From: Actinomycetota bacterium | GTDB lineage: Bacteria; Actinomycetota; Thermoleophilia; Solirubrobacterales; Solirubrobacteraceae | Assembly: GCA_005883215.1 (NCBI GenBank) | Contig: VAYS01000014.1 | Location: forward strand, 21,597-85,596 | Length of the DNA stretch: 64,000 bases | Reading direction: 5' to 3' | In this document: one piece after another, positions 8,628-16,114 of the stretch | How positions within the stretch are numbered: position 1 is the stretch's first letter | How the letters are laid out: every line of letters begins with the position of its first letter | Notes under the pieces: generated by a model | The model's database searches: none | The model's input: the letters and a program-made list of their open reading frames with translations, nothing else | Told to the model about the DNA's origin: nothing | Position numbers and translations under genes: made by a program

Positions 8628-8822
8628 GTGACCATCAAGACTCCAGCATTTCGAGCTCTGAGAGGGTCATCCGAGGAGCGTGGCGGCCGGAACGGGCGGA
8701 TCGAGGAGGCGTGGCGCGGCGCCAACCGGGCCTACCGAGCGTGGGCTTCGGAGCCCACGCGCGACCGCTACCGGGCGTTCCTGGACGCCGATCGGCGCTG
8801 GCGTTCCCTGCTCGGACGCTGA
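8628..8822 (+). CDS. small basic hypothetical protein
   Basis: A 64-aa reading frame with GTG start, 8 nt after the peptidase stop. Composition is Arg/Ala/Trp-rich with a likely helical C-terminal half (EEAWRGANRAYRAWASEP). No signal peptide or known family was recognised. It could be cotranscribed with the peptidase. A pair of hexamers 11 bp apart (TCTTAC at 8588, ACTTAT at 8599) lies in the end of the peptidase gene. Real-gene status is uncertain; it is the only sizeable frame between 8620 and 8900. Confidence 0.45.
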   Translation: MTIKTPAFRALRGSSEERGGRNGRIEEAWRGANRAYRAWASEPTRDRYRAFLDADRRWRSLLGR

Positions 8823-8900
8823 GTCGCGCCCGCGCCGCTCGCCCGCCGAGCCCGCCCCGGCGGAAGCCGCCACCGGCTGGTGCCCCGGCGGGCCCGAGCG

Positions 8901-9413
8901 CTAGGAAGTCTCCGAGGCGGAAGCGTCGCCGGATGTGTCCGGGGCTTCGGCGGGCTCGGGTGCCTCTGCGGGGTCGGGGGTCTCTGTGCCCGAGGACCCC
9001 GAGCCTGGCGTGTCCGAGGATGAGCCAGAGCCCTCGCCCGAGCTCGAGCCTCCAGACGGTGAGTGCGAGCTCTTTGCCTTGCTCGAGACGCACTTGCCAA
9101 AGGCGTTGTGACCGTTGCCGTTGGTGCCGTACTTGGCCTTGAAGGCGGCGGGGTCGGTCTTCTGCTCGGCGCGGCACGCCTTGGCGGCGTTCTGACGCTT
9201 GGCCTTCTCGGAGCCGCTCTTGGGGGCGCGGGTCTTGGCGTGGCCCTTGCCGCAGGTCTTGCCGATCGCCTTGGAGTGCTTTGCGTGGCCCTTGCCGCAG
9301 TGCAGACCGTGCCCCGGCTTGGCCGCGGCGACGCCGGCTACGCCGAGCGTCATGATCGCCGCAGCGGCCAATAGGCCCGTGCCCAGGGGGAAGATCCGGT
9401 GGGTTCTCAGCAT
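8901..9413 (-). CDS. secreted low-complexity protein with Cys motif
   Basis: A 170-aa exported protein. A signal peptide (residues 1-31) is followed by a Lys/Gly/His-rich part with cysteines (HCGKGHAKHSK, TCGKGHAKTR), then the segment ACRAEQKTDPAAFKAKYG...AFGKCVSSKAK. In my recollection this segment recurs in secreted proteins of Solirubrobacterales. The last 60 residues are Ser/Gly/Glu/Pro repeats, probably disordered. Function unknown; cell-wall association is possible from the basic part. Confidence 0.75.
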   Translation of the reverse strand: MLRTHRIFPLGTGLLAAAAIMTLGVAGVAAAKPGHGLHCGKGHAKHSKAIGKTCGKGHAKTRAPKSGSEKAKRQNAAKACRAEQKTDPAAFKAKYGTNGNGHNAFGKCVSSKAKSSHSPSGGSSSGEGSGSSSDTPGSGSSGTETPDPAEAPEPAEAPDTSGDASASETS

Positions 9414-9540
9414 CTCCTAGCGCCTCCTTCGCGCGTTTGCCTATGGATCCTTATCGGCAGGGGCCGGCCGTGACTTGTGCCGCCCGGGAGGGCCTGGACG
9501 GTAAGGAGCCTCTGGCGGGCCTAGCATTAGGGCTCGGCCC

Positions 9541-9630
9541 GGAGGGGTGGCAGAGTGGTCGAATGCGGCGGTCTTGAAAATCGCTAGGGGCCGCACAGGT
9601 CCCTCGTGGGTTCGAATCCCACCCCCTCCG
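9541..9630 (+). tRNA. tRNA-Ser (anticodon TGA)
   Basis: Acceptor GGAGGGG pairs with CCCCTCC at 9623-9629, discriminator G at 9630, no encoded CCA. Anticodon stem GCGGT/ATCGC encloses loop CTTGAAA with anticodon TGA at 9575-9577. The long variable arm is typical of tRNA-Ser, and GTGGG-TTCGAAT-CCCAC forms the T arm. Confidence 0.96.
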
Positions 9631-9655
9631 CTCTCTACACTGGCGAACGACCCCG

Positions 9656-9744
9656 GGAGAGGTGGCCGAGTGGCTGAAGGCACTCGCCTGCTAAGCGAGT
9701 ATGGGGTTCACGCTCCATCGCGGGTTCGAATCCCGCCCTCTCCG
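9656..9744 (+). tRNA. tRNA-Ser (anticodon GCT)
   Basis: Acceptor GGAGAGG pairs with CCTCTCC at 9737-9743. Anticodon stem CTCGC/GCGAG with loop CTGCTAA, anticodon GCT at 9690-9692. Long variable arm and a normal T arm. It lies 25 nt after tRNA-Ser(TGA); the two are probably one transcript. Confidence 0.96.
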
Positions 9745-9770
9745 CTTCGCTCCGGATCTTTCGGGCATCG

Positions 9771-10361
9771 ATGGCGCGCGAGATCCTCACCGTCGGTCAC
9801 TCGACGCACTCGATCGAGGCCTTCCTCGGGCTCCTGTCGCAGGCGCGGGTGGGCACGGTCGCCGACGTGCGTCGCTACCCGGGCTCGCGTCGGCACCCGC
9901 ACTTCGGCGCCCCGGCGCTCGCCGCCGCCCTGCGCGAAGCGGGGATGCGCTACGAGCATCTCCCCCAACTCGGCGGACGCCGCACGCCCCGGCGCGATTC
10001 GCCCAACCGCGCCTGGCGGGTCGACGCGTTCCGCGGCTATGCCGATCACCTCTCCACCCGCGAGTTCGCGAGCGGGCTAGAGCAGCTGGAGGCGCTGGCG
10101 GGCGCCGATCGCAGCGCGATCATGTGCGCCGAGGCCCTGTGGTCGCGCTGTCACCGGCGACTGCTCGCCGACGTGCTTCTGCTGCGCGGGTGGCGCGTGC
10201 TGCATCTGCTGCCCGACGGGCGCCTGCGCGAGCACGAGCTCACACCGTTTGCCATCGCCGCCGAGAACTCCCTGCCTCGGTATCCGGAAGGGGCGCCGGC
10301 TCGCCCAGACCCCCACCAGCGGGCGCTCTGGGAGTCGGGAGAGACGACGGGTCGGGGATAG
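9771..10361 (+). CDS. DUF488 family protein
   Basis: A 196-aa cytoplasmic protein of the DUF488 family. Seen: TVGHSTHSIEAF at the N-terminus, VADVRRYPGSRRHPHF (the family's Arg/Pro motif), YEHLPQLGGRR, and a MCAEALWSRCHRRLLADVL segment with Cys, Glu and His that are conserved in the family. The biochemical function of the family is not settled. It sits between tRNA-Ser(GCT) and tRNA-Arg(ACG) on the same strand. Confidence 0.9.
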   Translation: MAREILTVGHSTHSIEAFLGLLSQARVGTVADVRRYPGSRRHPHFGAPALAAALREAGMRYEHLPQLGGRRTPRRDSPNRAWRVDAFRGYADHLSTREFASGLEQLEALAGADRSAIMCAEALWSRCHRRLLADVLLLRGWRVLHLLPDGRLREHELTPFAIAAENSLPRYPEGAPARPDPHQRALWESGETTGRG

Positions 10362-10364
10362 AAT
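10359..10364 (+). promoter_or_regulatory. putative -10 of tRNA-Arg
   Basis: TAGAAT ends 10 nt before the first base of tRNA-Arg, a normal -10 to mature 5' end distance. No clear -35 was identified. Confidence 0.4.
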
Positions 10365-10374
10365 GACGGGCTCT

Positions 10375-10448
<74 letters not shown>

Positions 10449-10731
10449 CTAGGAAAGCCCCGCGTACGCGCGTGATCTCAGAAACCCGGTGTAGCCGCGC
10501 CCCCTTTCGCCCACGAGCGCGTGCCGGTGAGAGCCCCGGATTTTGGCGAATCTCAGGGCCGAGCGTCGGCGTCCTGCAAGTCCTGCTTGGCTGCTGCCAC
10601 GGGTATGCCGCGACGGAGCGAACGCTTCTCAGCGGGACCAAGATGCCCGTGTGCGGGTCCGGCCGGTTGATGGATGACAGCCGAGTGCGGCTGGCGTTGG
10701 CGATGGATCGGGCGGCGCGCTCACGCGGATG

Positions 10732-11367
10732 TCAGCTCGGGGTCCGTGCGCTCGCGAGGTAGACCGCGCCGAGCGCCCGCTGCTCGACGGTGAGTCCGTC
10801 TAGTCGGGACGCGAGTTGCTGCCACGGTCGGTCGTAGCCAGTGAGGGTCGTGGTGTAGCGGGCGCCGATCCGGCGCGCGACGAGGTGGACGGGAAGGATC
10901 CAGCGTGACGGTGATTTTCCGCCGACGGCGACCAACCGGGCGCCGGGAACTAGGTGCGCGAGCACGTTATCGATCGCCGCCGGCGACTGGAGCACGTCGT
11001 GGGTGAAGGAGAAGAGGGCGGCGTCGGCCTGCGCGTCGAGCTGGGCTTCATCGACGGACGCCGCGATCAGAGTCACGTTGTCCCAGTGGTGGCACTTGGC
11101 TCGCTCGCGTGCGAGCGCGAGCATCTCGGGGCTCACGTCGATGCCAATGAGACGGCCTTGCGATCCGATCTGCCGCTCGAGCACTTCGAAGCTCGCGCCG
11201 GTGCCGCAGGCGACGTCGATCACTGTCTCGCCAGGCGCAAGCGTTAGCCGCTTGATGGTCTGCCGGCGGTAGCGGTCGATCACGCGGGTGCGGCGATCGT
11301 AGGCCGAGGCTTCGCCGCGGTACTTGGCGACCGCGAGCTCGCGGTCGGGCTGAGCGGAGGTACTCAT
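10732..11367 (-). CDS. class I SAM-dependent methyltransferase
   Basis: A 211-aa methyltransferase. Motif I is VIDVACGTGASFEVLE, followed by GIDVSPEMLALARERA (motif II acid) and DAALFSFTHDVLQSP (motif IV region). The substrate is unknown; the N-terminal YRGEASAYDRRT and overall layout resemble UbiE/COQ5-like small-molecule methyltransferases. The chosen ATG overlaps the stop of the cyclase-YHS gene by 4 nt (ATGA), so translation is probably coupled; a longer upstream start would run inside that gene. Last gene of the island operon. Confidence 0.88.
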   Translation of the reverse strand: MSTSAQPDRELAVAKYRGEASAYDRRTRVIDRYRRQTIKRLTLAPGETVIDVACGTGASFEVLERQIGSQGRLIGIDVSPEMLALARERAKCHHWDNVTLIAASVDEAQLDAQADAALFSFTHDVLQSPAAIDNVLAHLVPGARLVAVGGKSPSRWILPVHLVARRIGARYTTTLTGYDRPWQQLASRLDGLTVEQRALGAVYLASARTPS

Positions 11368-12029
11368 CCTTCGGTGTAGTCGTCGGGCGCGGCCGCGAAG
11401 CGCGCCGCACATTCGAGCGAGCAGAAGTGGTACTCCACATCCGCGTGGGTCAAGCGCCCGGCGCTGTGCTCGGGGTCGACCGCCATCCGGCACACCGGAT
11501 CGATCGGCAGGCCATCCTCAGGGTCGCGCTCGCCCGCCTGGACCGCGGCATACAACAGCATCGGCTCCCCAACATTCTTCAGCGTCGTGCGGCCGCGCTC
11601 GCGCAGCTCGACGCCCTCAAGCCCGCCCGCGGCCGCACGTGTCGCGTCGGTCAGAAGCACCTCGCCCCCAGAAGCTGCGCCCGACACTCGCGCCGCGAGG
11701 TTGACCGTCGCGCCGAACCAGTCGCCGTGGCGCTCGAGCGCGGAGCCGGTGTGCATCGCCACCCGCACGACCGGAAAGCCATGCTGCTCGCCGACCTCGT
11801 GAACGATCTTGAGCCCGAGCCTGATCGCCGCCGCCGGCTCGTCGCCGCGGATCATCACCGCGTCACCGATCGATTTGACCTCCTGCGCCCGATGGTCGGC
11901 CAGCAGCCGGCGCACCGCGGCACCGAACTCGCCCACCAGAGCAACCGCCTGCTCGTCCCCATGCGCCTCCGTCAGCGCCGTGAACCCCGCGAGGTCCGCA
12001 AACAAGAACGTGTGCGGCCGGCCGCTCAC
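11364..12029 (-). CDS. class III adenylate/guanylate cyclase with C-terminal YHS domain
   Basis: A 221-aa two-domain protein. Residues 1-165 form a class III cyclase catalytic domain: FLFADLAGFTALTEAHG (first metal Asp), EVKSIGDAVMI (substrate Lys and second Asp), VRVAMHTG, and GATVNLAARVSGAA with the transition-state Asn and Arg. Key residues look intact. Residues 175-221 are a YHS metal-binding domain (DPVCRMAVD...YHFCSLECAARF). The GTG at 12029 is chosen because SD-like GGGAAG precedes it and it lies 19 nt after the MBL gene. cAMP production is likely; a cNMP-binding flavoprotein is encoded in the same island. Confidence 0.87.
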   Translation of the reverse strand: MSGRPHTFLFADLAGFTALTEAHGDEQAVALVGEFGAAVRRLLADHRAQEVKSIGDAVMIRGDEPAAAIRLGLKIVHEVGEQHGFPVVRVAMHTGSALERHGDWFGATVNLAARVSGAASGGEVLLTDATRAAAGGLEGVELRERGRTTLKNVGEPMLLYAAVQAGERDPEDGLPIDPVCRMAVDPEHSAGRLTHADVEYHFCSLECAARFAAAPDDYTEG

Positions 12030-12048
12030 CGCCCAAGCTTCCCAGAGC

Positions 12049-12798
12049 CTATGACGATGCGGCCCGCCGCGCGATCTCGACAGCGCTCCTGATTCCTTGC
12101 TGCCAGGGCTCCCCGTGACCGGGCAGGACCGTCTGAGCGTTCGTGGCGGCGAGCGCATCGAGTGACTGCACTGTCAATTCGGCATCCTCGGTCCACGCGC
12201 CTCGGATGATCTGAGGCCCGGTTCGTCCCCGGGTCATGTCGAGCGTGACCAAGGCATCGCCGCTGAACAACATCGAGGAGTCCTCGAGAAACAGTGCGCA
12301 GCTGCCCGCGGTATGGCCGGGGGCGTGGACCACTCGAGGGGCACCCGGCACGTCCACGAGCTCCCCGTCGGTGAGCTCGTCGAGGCGAGCGACCGCCGGC
12401 GTCCGGCCTACTCCTTTGGCGAGCTGGCGCAGCATGTAGACGACGTACCACGGGTGCCAGAGATACTTGACCACGCCCCGATTGCTCATCCGTCTCTCAC
12501 CGCGGAGATAGGGCGCGTCGGCGGGGTGCGAGAACAGCCGCGCGCCGGATGCCCGCAGCCGTTCCGCGTTGCCCGCGTGGTCGGGGTGATGGTGCGTGAT
12601 CAGCACCGCATCGATATCGGCGGGCGTATACCCGAGCCCTGAGAGCGCCGCGGAGAACTCACTCCAGTCGCCCGGCACCCCCGCATCGAGCACGGTCAGC
12701 CGGCCTCCATCCTCGAGCAGGTACCAGTTCCAGTAGCGGGTGGCCAGCCGATGCACCCCCGGGCGAACCCTTGTTAGACGCAGCGGCGTCACCGACAT
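12049..12798 (-). CDS. MBL-fold metallo-hydrolase
   Basis: A 249-aa metallo-beta-lactamase-fold hydrolase. The metal site is visible as THHHPDHAGN (HxHxDH), then HAPGHTAGS, FSGDALV and a final LPGHGEPW. The fold serves many hydrolases (lactonases, glyoxalase II types, thioesterases); the substrate is unknown. The ATG at 12798 is preferred over a TTG 12 nt upstream. A TATATA-like sequence at about 12813-12819 may be its -10. It is first in the run MBL, cyclase-YHS, methyltransferase. Confidence 0.87.
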   Translation of the reverse strand: MSVTPLRLTRVRPGVHRLATRYWNWYLLEDGGRLTVLDAGVPGDWSEFSAALSGLGYTPADIDAVLITHHHPDHAGNAERLRASGARLFSHPADAPYLRGERRMSNRGVVKYLWHPWYVVYMLRQLAKGVGRTPAVARLDELTDGELVDVPGAPRVVHAPGHTAGSCALFLEDSSMLFSGDALVTLDMTRGRTGPQIIRGAWTEDAELTVQSLDALAATNAQTVLPGHGEPWQQGIRSAVEIARRAASS

Positions 12799-12817
12799 AG
12801 GCCTGAACAAAGCTATA

Positions 12818-12853
12818 TAAGCCGGCCTCGGTGCGTAAGCCGGACTCGGTGCG
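12818..12853. repeat. two-copy 18-bp tandem repeat
   Basis: Two adjacent 18-bp units beginning TAAGCCGG, differing at one base. They lie upstream of the MBL hydrolase gene and overlap its presumed promoter region. Role unknown. Confidence 0.7.
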
Positions 12854-12891
12854 TTTCAAATGGCCGGAAACGCGGCTGAGAAAGCGGGGCC

Positions 12892-13212
12892 TCAGGTAGG
12901 TCTCGGTCCAACCTCGGGCCGGTTTCGCCCAGCCCAGGCGGCGATCTCGCTCGAGCCGGCGACGACCTCCCCGTCGTCGGCGACCAGGACGGGGACCGTC
13001 CGCTCCCCGGTCAACGCCTTGACCTTGCGCCGTCCCGGCGTGAGGTTAAAGACCCCGGGCAGCGCCTCCCAGCCCAGGCACCGGACGATGTCCGGCGCGT
13101 AGCCGGCGTCCCTCAGCGCCTCGTGCGCGAGGCCGCAAGGATGCGATTCGGCTCGTCGGAAAGGCCACGGGGTGGCTCCTGTCCACGTGCCCCAGCAGAC
13201 GTAGAGCTTCAC
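12892..13212 (-). CDS. glutathione S-transferase N-terminal/glutaredoxin-like protein
   Basis: A 106-aa single thioredoxin-fold domain. KLYVCWGTW opens the first strand, HPCGLAHEALRDAG holds a Cys in helix 1, then RTVPVLVADDGEVVAGSSEIAAWA gives the cis-Pro (TVPVL) and the Ser/Ser glutathione-contact-like motif of GST N-terminal domains. The all-helical GST C-terminal domain is absent. The GTG at 13212 is the best start but the SD is weak. Part of the tRNA-Arg island. A redox or thiol-transfer role is inferred. Confidence 0.72.
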   Translation of the reverse strand: MKLYVCWGTWTGATPWPFRRAESHPCGLAHEALRDAGYAPDIVRCLGWEALPGVFNLTPGRRKVKALTGERTVPVLVADDGEVVAGSSEIAAWAGRNRPEVGPRPT

Positions 13213-13360
13213 ACCGCCGAGCCTATCGCTCGCTCCGATTAGCTCCACCTGGTACCCACCGGCTAACTGCGCGGACCGGCGCGCTTCCCCTCGCGTGGAA
13301 GCAGGCGCCTTGCTTGCGCTCGCGAGACGCCCCAAAAGGACGAGCTGGGAGAGCCCGCCC

Positions 13361-13396
13361 CGGTCGTGGGTTAGCGCTCGCTTCCGCCCACGACCG
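13361..13396 (-). terminator. 10-bp inverted repeat, possible terminator
   Basis: CGGTCGTGGG (13361-13370) and CCCACGACCG (13387-13396) form a perfect stem with a 16-nt loop. It lies 65 nt downstream of the stop of the cNMP-binding flavoprotein gene. No T run follows, so it may act as a stem-only terminator or mRNA-stabilising hairpin. Confidence 0.45.
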
Positions 13397-13417
13397 AGCG
13401 CCGGCGTTAGACCCGGT

Positions 13418-13441
13418 TGGCGAGATGTAGGCGCCGGCCGT
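13418..13441. repeat. 24-nt direct repeat, left copy
   Basis: Begins TGGCGAGATGTAGGCGC and matches 15241-15264 with one mismatch. The two copies flank the cNMP-binding flavoprotein gene, suggesting that this gene arrived or can move as a separate segment inside the island. Confidence 0.7.
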
Positions 13442-13460
13442 GGCTGCGACGCGCTGCCCG

Positions 13461-15062
13461 CTATCGGCGCGCGGTGAGATGGGCGTGGACGAGCTGCACC
13501 GCCCAGGCTCCCTCGCCGACGGCCGTGGCGCAGCGCTTGGTTGAGCCCGAGCGAACGTCACCGGCTGCGAACACGCCCGGGACGGTGGTGCCGAGCAGAT
13601 TGCCGGCGCCGGCACCGGCGCCGGTGAGTATGAAGCCGTGGTCGTCGCGCGCGACCGCGTCGTCGAGCCATTCGGTGCATGGCAGTGCACCGAGGAAGAG
13701 GAACAGGAACGAGAACCGCAGGCGCTCGCCGCTCTTGAGCGTCACCGCCTCGAGCTGACCGTCCGTGCCGTGGAACTCGGCGATCTCGCTGCGGTCGCGC
13801 ACCTCCACTCCGTAGCGCTCGAGCTCGCGCAGCAGGTAGTCGGACATCGTCTCGCGCAGGTCCGCTCGCCGGTGCAGCAGGGTGACCAGCGCGCCGCCGC
13901 GGGCGAGCCACACGGCGGCCTGGCCGGAGGAGTTTCCTCCGCCGACGACGGCTACGCGCTCGGCTCCGCAGAGCTGCGCCTCGGGCGGCCCCGCGGCGTA
14001 GAAGACGCTGATGCCCTCGTACTGGTCGAGGTGGTCGACGGGCAGGCGCCGGTATTGCGCGCCGGTGGCGATTAGGACGGCCCGGGCGGCGATCTCGTGA
14101 TCTTCCTCCAGGCCCACGATGTGGCGGCCGTCCCCGGGTTGGAGTGCGACCGCGCGGTATGGCGTCGCCAGTCGCGCGTTGAACTTGCGCGCCTGGGTGA
14201 CGGCACGACTCGTGAGCTCGTTGCCCGTTATCCCTGCCGGGAAGCCGAGGTAGTTCTCAATCCTGCGGGAAGCGCCAGCTTGACCGCCGAGCCCGGTGCT
14301 CTCGACGATGAGTGCGTCCAGGCCCTCGGACGCTCCGTACACGGCGGCGCCGAGGCCTGCGGGACCGGCGCCGACCACAAGCAGATCGACCTCCTCGCGC
14401 GGGGCGAGCTCGCGGCCAATTCCGAGCGCGCGGGAGACCTGGCCAGGTGACGGGCCCTGGAATTCCGCGCCGCCGGGCAACCTGACCAGCGGCAGGCTCG
14501 CCTCATCGACGCCGGCTACGAGAGCCGCCGCTGGTCGATCCTCCGCGCGTTCGGGGTCGCGCCACGTGAACGGCAGGCGGTTACCCCGCGCAAACTCAAT
14601 CATCCGCATCGTGGCCTTCGACGAGTGCGGCCCCACGATCTCGAGACCGATCCCCTGGACCCGCTGGAGCGCCTCACGCCTGGCGATGAAGGCCGACAGC
14701 ACGACATCGCCGAGCGGCCCGTCCTCGTACAGCAGTGAGCGCATCACGTCGCGGTCGACCGCGATGTACCGCAGGGGCTGCGTGACGACCGCCGTGACGA
14801 ACACCGTCTGCCCGGACAGCAGGTTCAGCTCGCCGAGGAAGCCCGCCGCGCCGTGGCGGACGATTTCGTTGCCGACCGAGTCGAGAATCGCAACCTCGCC
14901 CTCGAGAATGGCGATGAACGGATAACTCCGATCGCCGACGTCGTACAGCACGTCACCGACATTCGCCGCGCGCTCCTCGCCGAGCCCGGCGAGCGTGTCC
15001 AGCTGAGATGCGGACAGGGTCGGGCTCGGCGGCGGCGCGATCGAATTGGCGGTGCCGGTCAC
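13461..15062 (-). CDS. FAD-dependent oxidoreductase with N-terminal cyclic-nucleotide-binding domain
   Basis: A 533-aa fusion. Residues about 15-140 form a cNMP-binding domain (FIAILEGEVAILDSVGNE, then GFLGELNLLSGQ, the phosphate-binding cassette). After a linker, residues about 225-533 are a thioredoxin reductase-like flavoprotein: DLLVVGAGPAGLGAAVYGASEG for FAD, VAVVGGGNSSGQAAVWLARGG for NAD(P)H, and GVFAAGDVR near the end. The CxxC of true thioredoxin reductase is missing: the segment reads PPEAQLCGAERV with one Cys. The electron acceptor is therefore unknown. The GTG start has a poor SD. The cyclase in the same island may supply the ligand. Confidence 0.88.
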   Translation of the reverse strand: MTGTANSIAPPPSPTLSASQLDTLAGLGEERAANVGDVLYDVGDRSYPFIAILEGEVAILDSVGNEIVRHGAAGFLGELNLLSGQTVFVTAVVTQPLRYIAVDRDVMRSLLYEDGPLGDVVLSAFIARREALQRVQGIGLEIVGPHSSKATMRMIEFARGNRLPFTWRDPERAEDRPAAALVAGVDEASLPLVRLPGGAEFQGPSPGQVSRALGIGRELAPREEVDLLVVGAGPAGLGAAVYGASEGLDALIVESTGLGGQAGASRRIENYLGFPAGITGNELTSRAVTQARKFNARLATPYRAVALQPGDGRHIVGLEEDHEIAARAVLIATGAQYRRLPVDHLDQYEGISVFYAAGPPEAQLCGAERVAVVGGGNSSGQAAVWLARGGALVTLLHRRADLRETMSDYLLRELERYGVEVRDRSEIAEFHGTDGQLEAVTLKSGERLRFSFLFLFLGALPCTEWLDDAVARDDHGFILTGAGAGAGNLLGTTVPGVFAAGDVRSGSTKRCATAVGEGAWAVQLVHAHLTARR

Positions 15063-15385
15063 ACAAGCGATGTTATCCGCGGCTGATCTGGACGCTGACA
15101 CGCCGTCGGATCTCTCATGCGCGGCAAGCGTGCCTCTGCGGACGATCGCATTCGTCCCCGACCCGCCGGACGGCTCGCGACTGCTTGGGCGACGAAGCGC
15201 TCGCCCGCGTCGGGCCGGGTCGGCGCCGCGGCGGACGCTCTGGCGAGATGTAGGCGCTGGCCGTCGCAGAGCAGGCTCGCCCAAACCGTGTCCCCAACGG
15301 CGCAAAAGTGACCCCATCTGAGGTGGTCTGAGTGCACCGGATCGCCCGTAAAATCGGGGAAAAGCCCTACAAATCGGCACCTACG
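15063..15385. other. gene-poor stretch at the right end of the island
   Basis: Contains the second 24-nt repeat (15241-15264) and a small inverted repeat near 15349. Long open frames here are read-throughs of the flavoprotein frame and of the tRNA fragment in other frames. No gene was recognised. Confidence 0.5.
15241..15264. repeat. 24-nt direct repeat, right copy
   Basis: Matches 13418-13441 except for one T in place of C. It lies about 180 bp upstream of the flavoprotein start codon. Confidence 0.7.
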
Positions 15386-15423
15386 GGAACCGAAGGTCGG
15401 GAGTTCGAATCTCTCCGGGCGCG
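15386..15423 (+). repeat. att-like direct repeat, distal copy (tRNA-Arg 3' fragment)
   Basis: 38 nt identical to the 3' half of tRNA-Arg (10411-10448). The 5' half of a tRNA is absent here, so this is not a functional tRNA gene. Marks the presumed right end of the island. Confidence 0.85.
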
Positions 15424-16114
15424 TGAGAGGACCTGCGGTAAGGGAAGCCGGGATAGTGTGACGGTGCACGCGCCGGCTCGGGCGGCAAGGTCGTCGGCCT
15501 GCACATCTAGGTGAGCAAAGAGCAGGCGTGCGAGGACGCTCGGGTCGTTGAGTAGCCGCTTCGCTGCCGGCTCGGAGGCGGTGGGAGCGTGCGCCGTTCG
15601 CGTTTCGGTACGGGCGGGGTCGGCCGCTTTGGCCGCGGATTGACGAATCCAACGCAGCGGAACGCTCTCGCCATCCATGGCACCGAGCCCGACCGGGGAT
15701 GCGCCAGCGCCGCGAGCCGGGCCGTGAGCCCGGGTGGGGGCAGTCGTTTAGCCGTTCGACGACCTCCGGCGAGGTGGACCATCGTTCTATTGCGCCCTAC
15801 CTAGATTTGGGGGAAGGTGCGCTGTTCGGTCCCCACTATTGGGGAGGGGCCGGTGCGATTTCGGCGCATGAGGCGCCGGGGGACGGATCCGCGTCACGTT
15901 TTGGAGCGCTTGCGCATTCTTGTCACCTAAGGGCAGAATTCAAGGGGGTTGGGGACCTGGCCCGGTCGTCGTGCGCGTCACGCCTGTCGTGCGCCCACGA
16001 CTGCCAACGGCTGGCGGCCAGCTTGCGCTGGCCGCCGCCTCAGCGGCACACGGTGTGCCGCTGATCGAGACGCCGGGTGACCGCCCGCAAACATCCAAGG
16101 AGGGAATACTCACT
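15424..16114. other. 691-bp region without a recognisable gene
   Basis: Several short frames exist on both strands, the best being a minus-strand one at about 15367-15678 (ARTETRTAHAPTASEPAAKRLL...), but none resembles a family I know and all overlap the tRNA fragment. An integrase gene would be expected near here and was not found. The last 20 bases hold the SD of the next gene. Confidence 0.5.

Larger units (their letters stand above)
10449..15423. mobile_element. putative tRNA-Arg genomic island (about 5 kb, no integrase seen)
   Basis: Bounded by the intact tRNA-Arg on the left and a 38-nt truncated copy of its 3' half on the right, the arrangement left by site-specific integration into a tRNA gene. 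All five recognisable genes inside are on the minus strand and point toward the tRNA. No integrase, excisionase, transposase or plasmid gene was recognised inside or just outside, so it would be a decayed or non-autonomous element. The first 283 bases (10449-10731) hold no convincing gene. Confidence 0.6.

Noticed and set aside
10472..10762. 96-aa plus-strand frame after tRNA-Arg as an integrase remnant
   Set aside because: No recombinase motif could be seen in any frame, and it runs into the methyltransferase gene; left as unassigned.
13461..15380. 639-aa version of the flavoprotein
   Set aside because: The first 106 residues are low-complexity Arg-rich sequence read through the island end and the 24-nt repeat; the cNMP domain starts right after the GTG at 15062.
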